Source of the DNA: Pseudoclavibacter sp. AY1F1
GTDB taxonomy: Bacteria; Actinomycetota; Actinomycetes; Actinomycetales; Microbacteriaceae
Direction of reading: 5' to 3'
Length of the DNA: 64,000 nucleotides
NCBI RefSeq assembly: GCF_002931075.1
Contig: NZ_PSTQ01000001.1
Span: 248,001-312,000, forward strand
Numbering within the stretch: the stretch's first letter is position 1; the number at the start of each line of letters is the position of its first letter. The notes beneath the pieces were generated by a model. It searched no databases. It had not been told where the DNA came from and saw only the letters and a list, made by a program, of their open reading frames with translations. Position numbers and translations under genes: made by a program. Below, in pieces: positions 1-8,154 of this stretch.

Positions 1-2
1 TC

Positions 3-1298
3 TGCTCGTGCAACAACGTCTCCGTCGGCGCGGTCCGCGGCGCCGTCACCGAACACGCTTGCACCGACCTCGCGGGCGTCAAGGCCTGCACCAACGCCGG
101 CACCGCCTGCGGCTCCTGCGTGCCGCTGGTCAAGAAGATCTTCTCGACGGAGCTCGCCAAGACGGGCGTCGAGGTCAGCAACGCGCTCTGTGAGCACTTC
201 GCGCTCTCGAGGGCCGGGCTCTTCGACGCCGTGCGCGTCACTGGCCTCTCCACCTTCACGAGCATCATCGAACGCCACGGCAACGGCGGTCGCGGCTGCG
301 ACATCTGCCGCCCCGTCGTCGCCTCCATCCTCGCCTCGCTTGGCAACGGGCACATCCTCAAGGGCGAGCAGGCGGCCTTGCAGGACACGAACGACCACGT
401 CATGGCGAACATGCAGAAGGACGGCACCTACTCGGTCGTCCCGCGCATCCCCGGCGGTGAGGTCACGCCCGACGGGCTCATCGCGATCGGCGCCGTGGCC
501 AAGGAGTACGGGCTCTACACGAAGATCACGGGCGGCCAGCGCATCGACCTCTTCGGGGCCCGCATCGAGCAGATGCCGGAGATCTGGAAGAAGCTCATCG
601 ACGCCGGCTTCGAGTCGGGCCAGGCCTACGGCAAGGCCCTGCGCAACGTGAAGTCGTGCGTCGGCTCGACCTGGTGCCGCTACGGCGTGCAGGACTCGGT
701 CGCGATGGCCATCTTCCTCGAGCTGCGCTTCCGTGGCCTCCGCTCGCCGCACAAGCTGAAGTTCGGGGTCTCCGGATGCGCGCGCGAGTGCGCCGAGGCG
801 CGGGCCAAGGACGTCGGCGTCATCGCCACCGAGAAGGGCTGGAACCTCTACGTCGGCGGCAACGGCGGGTTCACGCCCCGCCACGCGGAGCTCCTCGTCG
901 AAGACCTCGACGACGAGCAGCTCATCACCGCCATCGACCGCTTCATCGGCTACTACATCCGAACCGCCGACCGCATGCAGCGCACCGCGCGCTGGATCGA
1001 GGACCTCGACGGCGGCATCGACACGCTGCGCGCCGTCGTCCTCGAGGACAGCCTCGGCATCGCGGCCGACCTCGACGCCATGGTCGCGAACCACGTCGAC
1101 AACTACAAAGACGAGTGGCAGGAGGCGCTGAACGACCCCGAGGTCATGCAGCGCTTCGTCTCCTTCGTCAACGCCCCGACCACACCAGACCCCTCGCTCG
1201 GCTACGTGCCGGAGCGAGGCCAGCTCCGCCCGGCCAACGAGGCCGACCGAAGCGCCGGAACAGTAATCGCAGGAACGACCCTGGAGGTCCGACGATGA
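3..1298 (+). CDS. nirB: Nitrite reductase [NAD(P)H] large subunit, C-terminal part (5' end cut by window)
   Basis: The frame is open from the window edge, so only the last ~431 residues are present. NirB reduces nitrite to ammonium in the cytoplasm with electrons from NAD(P)H. The visible part starts in the BFD-like [2Fe-2S] domain (CSCNNVS, then C-x-NAGTACGSC). The nitrite/sulphite reductase ferredoxin-like and 4Fe-4S/sirohaem domains follow. The four cluster/sirohaem cysteines are seen as SCVGSTWC and SGCARECAEA. The FAD/NAD-binding N-terminal half lies upstream of the window. The stop overlaps the nirD start (ATGA), so the two are translationally coupled. The truncation is a window artefact, not a pseudogene. 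Confidence 0.95.
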   Translation, partial: CSCNNVSVGAVRGAVTEHACTDLAGVKACTNAGTACGSCVPLVKKIFSTELAKTGVEVSNALCEHFALSRAGLFDAVRVTGLSTFTSIIERHGNGGRGCDICRPVVASILASLGNGHILKGEQAALQDTNDHVMANMQKDGTYSVVPRIPGGEVTPDGLIAIGAVAKEYGLYTKITGGQRIDLFGARIEQMPEIWKKLIDAGFESGQAYGKALRNVKSCVGSTWCRYGVQDSVAMAIFLELRFRGLRSPHKLKFGVSGCARECAEARAKDVGVIATEKGWNLYVGGNGGFTPRHAELLVEDLDDEQLITAIDRFIGYYIRTADRMQRTARWIEDLDGGIDTLRAVVLEDSLGIAADLDAMVANHVDNYKDEWQEALNDPEVMQRFVSFVNAPTTPDPSLGYVPERGQLRPANEADRSAGTVIAGTTLEVRR

Positions 1299-1714
1299 CC
1301 ATCGCACTCGATACCAGAGGCACCGCCTTCGACCACCTGCTCGAGGACGCCCCGCAGCGCTGGGTCGCCGTCTGTCCCATCCAGGCGCTCCACCCGGAGC
1401 GTGGCGTCGCCGCCATCTTGGACGGCACCCAGATCGCGCTGTTTCGGCTGGGCGACGACCGGGTGTTCGCCGTACAGCAGGCCGACCCATACTCTGGGGC
1501 CCAGGTCATGAGCCGCGGGCTCATCGGCACGCGTGGTGCAAGCGTCACCGTCGCATCCCCGATGTTCAAGCAGGTCTTCGACCTCGCCACCGGAGAGTGC
1601 CTCGACACGGTGGGCAAGGATGCACGCACCCTGTCCACCTACCCGGTGCGCATCGAAGACGGTACGGTCCTCGTCGACATGGGGATCGGCATCGAGGGAC
1701 GGCAGTCGCGATGA
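1295..1714 (+). CDS. nirD: Nitrite reductase [NAD(P)H] small subunit
   Basis: A 139-aa NirD, the Rieske-fold small subunit of the assimilatory NADH-nitrite reductase. It has the family core around DPYSGAQVMSRGLIG and a C-terminal DLATGECLD. Like other NirD proteins it keeps the Rieske fold but lacks the Cys-His/Cys-His ligands, so it should not carry its own cluster. The ATG overlaps the nirB stop by 4 bp and its own stop overlaps the next ATG, so nirB-nirD-cysG form one coupled unit. A GGAGG-type site (ctggaggtcc) lies just upstream of the start. Confidence 0.93.
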   Translation: MTIALDTRGTAFDHLLEDAPQRWVAVCPIQALHPERGVAAILDGTQIALFRLGDDRVFAVQQADPYSGAQVMSRGLIGTRGASVTVASPMFKQVFDLATGECLDTVGKDARTLSTYPVRIEDGTVLVDMGIGIEGRQSR

Positions 1715-2946
1715 GCACCCTCATGGCCCTCGACTTCACGGGCCGCGACGTCCTCATCGTGGGAGCGGGCGCCGTCTCCGCGAGGCGAGCACAGAAGTTC
1801 GTCACGGCAGGCGCATCCGTCACCGTCGTCGCCCCCGAACTCGGCGGCACCCTCGGCGGTCTCGTCGCCGACGGCCTCGTCACCTGGCTCGACGAACCCG
1901 TGCGAGCCGCGCACCTCGATGGGGCCTGGTTCGTGCACACCGCGACCGGCGACAAGGCCACCGACCTCCTCGTCGCCGAATGGGCGAACGAGCGCCGCGT
2001 GTGGTGCGTCAACGCGAGCGACGCATCTGCAGGCAGCGCCAAGACCCCAGCAACCTCGGATTCCGGAGCCGTCGAGATCGGCGTCGTCTCCAAGGAGGGC
2101 GCCGACCCGCGCCGCAGCCGCCTCATCTGTGACCAGCTCGCCGAAGGGCTCCGCGCCGGGGATATCGACCTGCGCAGGCACCGGAAAGGCGCCGGGCGCG
2201 TGGTGCTTGTCGGCGGAGGGCCCGGCGACGCCGACCTCATGACGCTCCGCGGCCGTCGCGCCCTCGCGGAAGCCGACGTCGTCGTGTCCGACCGCCTCGG
2301 TCCGCGCTCCGTGCTCGCCGAGCTGCCCGCCGATGTCGAGATCATCGATGTCGGCAAGCAGCCAAGGCACCACCCCGTGCCGCAGGAGGAGATCAACCGC
2401 ATCCTCGTCGAGAAGGCCCAGCAGGGACTTGTCGTCGTGCGGCTCAAGGGCGGCGACCCGTTCGTCTACGGGCGCGGCGGTGAAGAGGTACTGGCATGCA
2501 ACGCGGCGGGTATCCCCGTCGAAGTTGTGCCCGGCATCAGCAGCTCCATCTCGGTGCCAGCCGCGGCGGGCATCCCCGTCACGCACCGGGGCGTCGCCAA
2601 CTCCTTCCAGGTCGTGACCGGCCACCAGCGCCTCGGCGCCGAGCTGCTGCGCTCGGTCAAGGGAGACACCTGCACGCTCGTCGTGCTCATGGGCGTCTCT
2701 GCGCTCGGCCGCATCTGCGGGGAGCTCGTGGATGCGGGGGTGCGCGACGACATGCCCGTCGCGATCGTCGAGAACGGCCACACCCCACGCCAGCGTGTGA
2801 CGAGGGGAAGCCTCCGCACGATCGACGCGACCGCGCGCAGCGTCGGCGTCGCCAACCCCGCCATCATCGTCATCGGCGAGGTGGCCCAGTTCGGCCTCCT
2901 GCAGGCCGCACGCACGCTCCAGGAACAGGACGCACTGTCAGCATGA
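1711..2946 (+). CDS. cysG: Sirohaem synthase: precorrin-2 dehydrogenase / uroporphyrinogen-III C-methyltransferase fusion
   Basis: A 411-aa bifunctional enzyme for the sirohaem cofactor of NirB. Residues ~1-155 are a NAD-binding precorrin-2 dehydrogenase domain (glycine-rich G18-x-G20 in VGAGAVSARRA). Residues ~162-400 are a SAM-dependent uroporphyrinogen-III methyltransferase: VGGGPGDADLMTLRG at its start, then LKGGDPFVYGRGGEE and VVPGISSS. It makes precorrin-2 from uroporphyrinogen III and oxidises it to sirohydrochlorin. It is shorter than E. coli CysG (457 aa); the linker between the two halves is short, and iron insertion is probably done by the CbiX-type protein downstream. The start overlaps the nirD stop (ATGA). 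Confidence 0.92.
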   Translation: MSTLMALDFTGRDVLIVGAGAVSARRAQKFVTAGASVTVVAPELGGTLGGLVADGLVTWLDEPVRAAHLDGAWFVHTATGDKATDLLVAEWANERRVWCVNASDASAGSAKTPATSDSGAVEIGVVSKEGADPRRSRLICDQLAEGLRAGDIDLRRHRKGAGRVVLVGGGPGDADLMTLRGRRALAEADVVVSDRLGPRSVLAELPADVEIIDVGKQPRHHPVPQEEINRILVEKAQQGLVVVRLKGGDPFVYGRGGEEVLACNAAGIPVEVVPGISSSISVPAAAGIPVTHRGVANSFQVVTGHQRLGAELLRSVKGDTCTLVVLMGVSALGRICGELVDAGVRDDMPVAIVENGHTPRQRVTRGSLRTIDATARSVGVANPAIIVIGEVAQFGLLQAARTLQEQDALSA

Positions 2947-4139
2947 GCCCCGAACCCGCGAGCGGGGCGCGCGGCCGCGCACCCCAGGAACAGCACCTGG
3001 CCGGCGTCGTCGTCGTCGTGACGAGCGACCGCCGTTCCGGTGAGCTCGCGACGGCTCTCGAGCGACGTGGGGCGATCATCCGCCACTCGCCGTCGCTCAG
3101 CATGACCGCGGTCGAAGACGACGCCGACCTCCTCGACGCGACGAAGCGCGTCATCGCCAACCCGCCCGACATCGTCGTCGCGACGACGGGCGTCGGCTTC
3201 CGCGGCTGGATCGACGCGGCGGATGCACACGGGCTGGCCGAGGACCTCGTCGCGGTGCTCTCCCGCGCGCGCATCGTGGCGAGGGGCCCGAAGGCACGCG
3301 GGGCCATCCAGGCCGCGGGCCTCAACGCCGACTGGGTCGCCGAATCGGAGACCTCCGCGGAGCTCGCCCAGTTCCTCCTCGCCGAGGGCGTCGAGGGTGC
3401 GCGCATCGCGCTCCAGCACCACGGCTCCGGCGCAGACGGCCTCGACGAGGAGTTCGCGGCGGCCGGCGCCGACGTCGAGAGCCTCATCGTCTACAAGTGG
3501 GGACCGCCAGCCGACCCCGCCCTGCTCGCCCGCTGGGCGCTCAAGGCGGCCGACGGGGAGGTCGACGCCATCGTCTTCACATCGGCACCCGGGGTGGTGG
3601 CGTGGCTCGGTTCCTTCTCGGACGAGTCGGACTCGTCAGGCGGCGAGGATGCGCTTGACGTGGGCGCTTCCGGTGCCCTCGAGCGGCTCAAGGCACGCTG
3701 CCGTGACGGCTCCCTCGTCACCGTCGCAGTCGGCCCCATCACCGCGGCGCCCCTGCGGGCCGTCGGCATCGAGCCCGTCGTTCCGAAGCGCGGACGACTC
3801 GGCGCGCTCATCCGCGAACTCATCGAGCACTACGCCCAGCGAGCTGCCGAGGGCATCGAGACCGAGGCGGGCCGCCTCTTCCTCCGCTCGAGCTGCGCCG
3901 TCATCGGCGACGACGTCATCGAGCTGTCGCCGGGCGCGCTGCGCGTCCTGCGACTGCTGGCCGCCAACCCGGGCGGCGTCGTGAGCCGCGAGCAGATCCT
4001 CGCCAGGCTGCCAGGCAACCCGACCACCAATCACGCGGCGGACGTCGCCGTCGCGCGCCTTCGCGAGTCGTTCGGCGACCGGGCCATCGTGCAGACCGTC
4101 GTGAAGCGCGGCTACCGGCTGCGCATCCGCGCGACGTGA
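2943..4139 (+). CDS. HemD-like / OmpR-type winged-helix fusion, NnaR-like nitrite assimilation regulator
   Basis: 398 aa. Residues ~15-285 match the two-lobed uroporphyrinogen-III synthase (HemD) fold (VVTSDRRSGELATALERRGA; VFTSAPGVVAWL; VAVGPITAAPLRA). Residues ~315-398 form an OmpR/PhoB-type winged helix (LSPGALRVLRLLAANPGG, VSREQILARL, and the wing TVVKRGYRLRI). This architecture is that of NnaR, the actinobacterial activator of nitrate/nitrite assimilation. A role as regulator of its own operon, possibly sensing a tetrapyrrole, is inference; it could also retain HemD activity. The ATG overlaps the cysG stop by 4 bp. Confidence 0.88.
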   Translation: MSPEPASGARGRAPQEQHLAGVVVVVTSDRRSGELATALERRGAIIRHSPSLSMTAVEDDADLLDATKRVIANPPDIVVATTGVGFRGWIDAADAHGLAEDLVAVLSRARIVARGPKARGAIQAAGLNADWVAESETSAELAQFLLAEGVEGARIALQHHGSGADGLDEEFAAAGADVESLIVYKWGPPADPALLARWALKAADGEVDAIVFTSAPGVVAWLGSFSDESDSSGGEDALDVGASGALERLKARCRDGSLVTVAVGPITAAPLRAVGIEPVVPKRGRLGALIRELIEHYAQRAAEGIETEAGRLFLRSSCAVIGDDVIELSPGALRVLRLLAANPGGVVSREQILARLPGNPTTNHAADVAVARLRESFGDRAIVQTVVKRGYRLRIRAT

Positions 4140-4229
4140 GCGGAGCAGGGGAACACAACCGCAGCACGCGCGGTGTCGCAGCGCCGCGTGACGGCGCGAT
4201 CCGAGGGACGAGCATCAGGGGTAGCGCGC

Positions 4230-4305
4230 GAGGACAGCGCACGGGAGCGGCGCATGAGGACAGCGCATCAGGATACAGCGCGAGGACAGCGCACGAGGAC
4301 AGCGA
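4230..4305 (+). repeat. Short direct repeats (GAGGACAGCGCA) before the chelatase gene
   Basis: Four near-identical copies of GAGGACAGCGCA start at 4230, 4256, 4282 and 4295, with a fifth, degenerate copy (GGATACAGCGC) at 4271. The last two are head-to-tail with a 13-bp period. They lie in the 179-nt stretch between the stop of the regulator gene and the most likely chelatase ATG at 4319. If translation began at the coupled GTG at 4136, they would encode a repetitive HEDS-rich N-terminus. Confidence 0.75.
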
Positions 4306-4318
4306 GAGTGAGCACCAA

Positions 4319-5044
4319 ATGAACGACAACGAGCAGCACCCGCGGCCGACGATTCTGGTCGGGGCGTCCCACGGCACCGACAACGCAGACGGTCAGGCCG
4401 TCATCCGCGAGCTCCTGCGCCGCGTGCGGGCGATGCGGCCCAGCGTACTGGTCGTCGAGGCGTTTGTCGACGTGCAGCAGCCGAGCCTCGTCGAGGTGCT
4501 CGCCGGCCTGCCCGCTGAAGCTGACGTCGTCATCGTGCCAGTGCTGCTCACGGTCGGCTTCCACACGCAGGTCGACATCGCCGAGGCCGCCGCGGCACGC
4601 CCCGGCACCTCGGTCGCGGCGCCTCTCGGGCCGGACACCAGGCTCTCGCAGCTGCTCTGGGACCGATTCGTCGAAGCTGGCGGCAGCGCCGACGACGGCG
4701 TCGTCATTGCCGTCGCGGGCTCCACGGCGGCCGCCGCCGTGCCCCGCTTCCACGAGCTGCGCGAGCAGTTCAACGCCATCGGCGGCGCGGATGCTCGGCT
4801 CGGCTACGGCGCGGCCCTCGACCCACGAGTGCCGGCGGCCGTCGACCTGGCGCGAGGCTCGGGAGGCGCCGAGTCGCGCCGGGTCAGCATCGCCAGCTAC
4901 CTGCTCACACCCGGCTTCTTCCACGACCGGGTCACCGAGTCCGGCGCCGACATCGTGGCGGCGCCCCTCGGCGTCGACGATCGCATCGCCCAGATCATCC
5001 TCGAGCGATTCGACGCCGTCGCCCCCGCCGCGGCCTCCGTCTGA
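4319..5044 (+). CDS. Sirohydrochlorin ferrochelatase, CbiX/SirB family
   Basis: 241 aa from the ATG at 4319. It inserts Fe2+ into sirohydrochlorin, completing the sirohaem needed by NirB. Family marks are ASHGT at the N-terminus (metal-binding His18), a second His in VGFHTQVDI near residue 81, and the actinobacterial motif SYLLTPGFFHDRV near the C-terminus. An in-frame GTG at 4136 overlaps the preceding stop and would add 61 low-complexity residues. I prefer 4319 because the added segment is repetitive, contains no conserved residues, and precedes the motif that normally opens this family. It is followed by the nitrite channel gene. Confidence 0.85.
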   Translation: MNDNEQHPRPTILVGASHGTDNADGQAVIRELLRRVRAMRPSVLVVEAFVDVQQPSLVEVLAGLPAEADVVIVPVLLTVGFHTQVDIAEAAAARPGTSVAAPLGPDTRLSQLLWDRFVEAGGSADDGVVIAVAGSTAAAAVPRFHELREQFNAIGGADARLGYGAALDPRVPAAVDLARGSGGAESRRVSIASYLLTPGFFHDRVTESGADIVAAPLGVDDRIAQIILERFDAVAPAAASV

Positions 5045-5193
5045 TCGCACTTCTCACAGCCCCGGGGCGAGGGCGAGAGGGAAAAGAAACCAGAACGCAC
5101 CGCACGAGCCACGGGGCCGAAACTGCACCCGAATAGCTTGTGGATATCGGGCCGAATGTGGCCGCAGAGCATCGCCAGAGCGAAAGGGAACCC

Positions 5194-6060
5194 GTGTCCT
5201 ACGTCAAGCCGAATGACCTCGTCACCACCATGATCGATGCCGGGGAGAGCAAGATCTTCCTGTCGACTCGCGACACCATCATCCGCTCGACCATGGGCGG
5301 CGCATTCCTCACCATCGCGGCCGCCTTCGCGGTGACCGTCAGCGTCACGACCGGCGTCCCACTGCTCGGCGCGCTCCTCTTCCCCGTCGGCTTCATCATG
5401 CTGTACCTCCTCGGCTACGACCTCCTGACGGGAGTGTTTGTGCTCGGCCCCCTCGCCTGGCTCGACAAGCGCCCAGGCATCACCCTCCGCGGGGTGCTCC
5501 GCAACTGGGGCCTCGTGTTCATCGGCAACTTCATCGGCGCCTTCACCATCGCCGTGCTCATGGCCATCGTCGTGACGAACGGCTTCGCCACTCCGCCGAA
5601 CGCGGTCGGCGAGGCCATCGGGCACATCGGCGAGGGCAGGACCGTCGGCTACGCCGAGCACGGCGCATCCGGCATGCTCACCCTGTTCGTCCGCGCCGTG
5701 CTGTGCAACGCCATGGTCGCGACCGGTGTGGCCCTCGCGATGATCTCCAAGAGCGTCTCCGGCAAGGTCATCGCAATGTGGATGCCCATCATGCTGTTCT
5801 TCTTCATGGGCTTCGAGCACTCCATCGTGAACATGTTCCTGTTCCCCTCCGGCTTGCTCCTCGGCGCCGACTTCACGCTCATGGACTACCTCATCTGGAA
5901 CGAGATCCCCACGGTCGTCGGCAACCTCGTCGGCGGACTCCTCTTCGTCGGGCTCCCGCTGTACTACACCCACGGCCGCACGCGAGCATCCCGGGCGCTC
6001 GCGCCGAAGGCCGCCGCAGCGCTCGCCGAGACCGAGGCGAAGGCCCCCGCCGCCGCCTGA
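5194..6060 (+). CDS. Formate/nitrite transporter (FNT) family channel, probably nitrite (NirC-like)
   Basis: 288-aa integral membrane protein with about six hydrophobic segments. The FNT signature is seen in MGFEHSIVNMFLFPSG, with the central pore histidine in GFEHS, and in the half-helix region NWGLVFIGNFIGAF. Position at the end of the nirBD/sirohaem operon argues for nitrite rather than formate. The GTG at 5194 follows a good site (cgaaaggga) and gives the usual short N-terminus; an in-frame GTG at 5140 lacks a site. A strong terminator follows. Confidence 0.88.
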   Translation: MSYVKPNDLVTTMIDAGESKIFLSTRDTIIRSTMGGAFLTIAAAFAVTVSVTTGVPLLGALLFPVGFIMLYLLGYDLLTGVFVLGPLAWLDKRPGITLRGVLRNWGLVFIGNFIGAFTIAVLMAIVVTNGFATPPNAVGEAIGHIGEGRTVGYAEHGASGMLTLFVRAVLCNAMVATGVALAMISKSVSGKVIAMWMPIMLFFFMGFEHSIVNMFLFPSGLLLGADFTLMDYLIWNEIPTVVGNLVGGLLFVGLPLYYTHGRTRASRALAPKAAAALAETEAKAPAAA

Positions 6061-6097
6061 GTTCCTTCCCCCTCCCCGCCTCCACTTCGAAAAATCG

Positions 6098-6147
6098 GCC
6101 AGATGCATCCTCCTTCGTTCGGGAGCCTGCATCTGGCTGACTTTTTT
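6098..6147 (+). terminator. Rho-independent terminator of the nir operon
   Basis: A 10-bp perfect stem (GCCAGATGCA at 6098-6107 with TGCATCTGGC at 6128-6137) has a 20-nt loop containing a small inner CTCC/GGAG pairing. It is followed by a run of six T at 6142-6147. It lies 37 nt after the stop of the FNT gene. Confidence 0.85.
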
Positions 6148-6398
6148 CAGCGTTTCGGCGCTGTTTCAGCCCCCTCCCTCCCTGCCTGCCTTCCTGTGTG
6201 TGCGCCCAGCCGTCCGGCCTGGCCCTACCCCTGGCAGCAGAAGTCGGTGAGTTGCACGCTCACGTCGTTGTGAAGGTGCGTCTAGCTGACGCATGCGGCG
6301 GATGCGGCGGATACGGCGGTTGTGGCGCGAGGGCAAGGGCATCCGTTTGCGGCGACAGCCCGGCGGGGAAGCTCCGCGGCTTCTCCGCGGACGCAAAA
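6148..6398. other. Gene-free stretch between the nir operon and gnd
   Basis: Together with the flanking terminators this makes a ~410-nt gap between convergent genes. I see no gene with coding character. It contains a threefold 9-bp tandem repeat (ATGCGGCGG at 6293 and 6302, ATACGGCGG at 6311) and otherwise nothing recognisable. Confidence 0.5.
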
Positions 6399-6438
6399 AG
6401 GCCCCGGCCTTCAGGTGGGTACCTGAAGGCCGGGGCCT
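6395..6438 (-). terminator. Rho-independent terminator of gnd
   Basis: A perfect 18-bp stem (6399-6416 with 6421-6438) and a 4-nt loop. Read on the minus strand it is followed by TTTTT (AAAAA at 6395-6399 on the plus strand). It lies 32 nt after the gnd stop. Confidence 0.9.
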
Positions 6439-6469
6439 CTCGCGTTGCGTCGGCCGCTCGCCTGGCGAG

Positions 6470-7942
6470 TTACGCGTTGTGCTCGGTGCGGTCGCCGGAC
6501 CAGTCGGTGTGGAAGACGCCGTCGCGGTCGACGCGCTTGTAGGTGTGGGCGCCGAAGAAGTCGCGCTGGCCTTGGATGAGGGCGGCGGGGAGGCGCTCGG
6601 CGCGCAGTCCGTCGTAGTACGACAGCGAGGAGGAGAACGCGGGGGCGGGGATGCCGGCCTGCGCTGCCTGGACGACGACGCGGCGCCATGCTGCCTGGGC
6701 GGTGTTGACGGCGTCGGTGAAGAAGGGCGCGGTGACGAGGGCCACAAGGTTCGGGTTCTCGGCGTACGCGTCGGTGATGCGGTTCAGGAAGCGGGCGCGG
6801 ATGATGCAGCCTGCTCGCCAGATTGCGGCGATGTCGCCCTTCTTGATGTCCCACCCGTACTGCTCGGCGCCGGCGATGATGGCGTCGAAGCCCTGCGAGT
6901 AGGCGATGATCTTGGACGCGTAGAGCGCGAGGCGCACGTCTTCTACGAAGCCGTCGGCGTCTTCGACCTGGAAGCCGTCGGGGCCTGGCAGGGTGCGGGA
7001 TGCGGCGCGCTGCTCGAGCTTGGAGGACACGGAGCGCGCGAACACGGCTTCCGCGATGCCGGAGACGGGCACGCCCAGATCGAGGGCGGTCTGCACGGTC
7101 CAGGCGCCGGTGCCCTTGGCACCGGCGGCGTCGAGGATGACATCCACGAGCGGGAGCTGCGTGTCGGCGTCGACCTGGCGTAGCACCTCTGCGGTGATCT
7201 CGATGAGGTACGACTCGAGCTCGCCCTTGTTCCATTCGGCGAAGATCTCCGCGATCTCTGCTGGCGACTTGCCCGTGCCGCGGCGGATGAGGTCGTAGGC
7301 CTCGGCGATGAGCTGCATGTCGGCGTACTCGATGCCGTTGTGGATCATCTTCACGAAGTGGCCGGCGCCGTCGGTGCCGACGTGGGTGACGCAGGGCTCG
7401 CCCTCGGCGACCGCGGCGATGCCGCGCAGGATGGGGCCGAGGGTCTCGTACGACTCGACGGTGCCGCCTGGCATGAGGGAGGGGCCGTTGAGGGCGCCTT
7501 CTTCGCCGCCGGAGATGCCGCAGCCCACGAAGTGGATGCCCGTCTCGCGCACGGCAGCCTCGCGGCGGCGGGTGTCGGTGAAGAGGGCGTTGCCGCCATC
7601 CACGATGATGTCGCCCGGCTCGAACGCCTCGACGAGCTGGTTGATGACCGCGTCGGTGCCGGCGCCTGCCTGCACCATGATGATCGCCGTGCGGGGCTTC
7701 TGGAGGGAAGCCGCGAAGTCGGCCACGCTCTCGGAGGGCACGAACCCGGCCTCGGGGTGTTCCGCGACGAGCGTGCGGGTGCGCTCGGGGGAGCGGTTGT
7801 ACACGGCGACGGTGTTGCCCTCGCGGCTCGCGAGGTTGCGTGCGAGGTTGGAGCCCATGACGGCCATGCCGACAACGCCGATGTTCGCGCTTGGGGACGA
7901 GCCGGTTTCCGAGGAGATCGAGGGGGCAGCGTCAGTGGTCAT
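6470..7942 (-). CDS. gnd: 6-phosphogluconate dehydrogenase, decarboxylating
   Basis: 490 aa, the usual length of the long (dimeric, NADP-dependent) type. It converts 6-phosphogluconate to ribulose 5-phosphate, CO2 and NADPH in the oxidative pentose phosphate pathway. Visible marks are the Rossmann motif GVVGMAVMGSNLARN from about residue 22, ISGGEEGALNGPSLMPGG, and the catalytic/substrate segment HFVKMIHNGIEYADMQ. The ATG at 7942 is chosen because a purine-rich AAAGAGA lies upstream; the frame extends 51 codons further without family similarity. It is divergent from the following membrane-protein gene and monocistronic. Confidence 0.95.
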   Translation of the reverse strand: MTTDAAPSISSETGSSPSANIGVVGMAVMGSNLARNLASREGNTVAVYNRSPERTRTLVAEHPEAGFVPSESVADFAASLQKPRTAIIMVQAGAGTDAVINQLVEAFEPGDIIVDGGNALFTDTRRREAAVRETGIHFVGCGISGGEEGALNGPSLMPGGTVESYETLGPILRGIAAVAEGEPCVTHVGTDGAGHFVKMIHNGIEYADMQLIAEAYDLIRRGTGKSPAEIAEIFAEWNKGELESYLIEITAEVLRQVDADTQLPLVDVILDAAGAKGTGAWTVQTALDLGVPVSGIAEAVFARSVSSKLEQRAASRTLPGPDGFQVEDADGFVEDVRLALYASKIIAYSQGFDAIIAGAEQYGWDIKKGDIAAIWRAGCIIRARFLNRITDAYAENPNLVALVTAPFFTDAVNTAQAAWRRVVVQAAQAGIPAPAFSSSLSYYDGLRAERLPAALIQGQRDFFGAHTYKRVDRDGVFHTDWSGDRTEHNA

Positions 7943-8154
7943 AGATGCGTCTCTTTCAAAGTGGATGCGAGCTCCCGTCAGGGCGATGCACGGGACACTC
8001 CACGGTATTGCACGACGGGCAGTCGTACCCTGACTTGTGGCACGAGCAAGGCAACCATTTCCGAACATGACGAAACGGCGCCGAACTCGGCACACAGCCA
8101 GGACGATAGCTGGCTGCGTGCGTGACCGCGAGCACCAAGACAGGGAGACACCCA

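Noticed and set aside
3-1298. Truncated nirB as a pseudogene
   Set aside because: The frame is open to the window edge, so the missing part is outside the window; the same holds for malQ at the other end.
1295-1714. NirD without Rieske cysteines/histidines seemed broken
   Set aside because: NirD subunits normally lack the cluster ligands; the protein is full length.
1711-2946. CysG shorter than the E. coli enzyme
   Set aside because: Both catalytic domains are present, and chelation is supplied by the CbiX-type gene; this is the usual actinobacterial layout.
4897-6132. 411-aa minus-strand frame opposite the FNT gene
   Set aside because: His/Asp/Glu-rich shadow product; the plus strand encodes a clear membrane channel.
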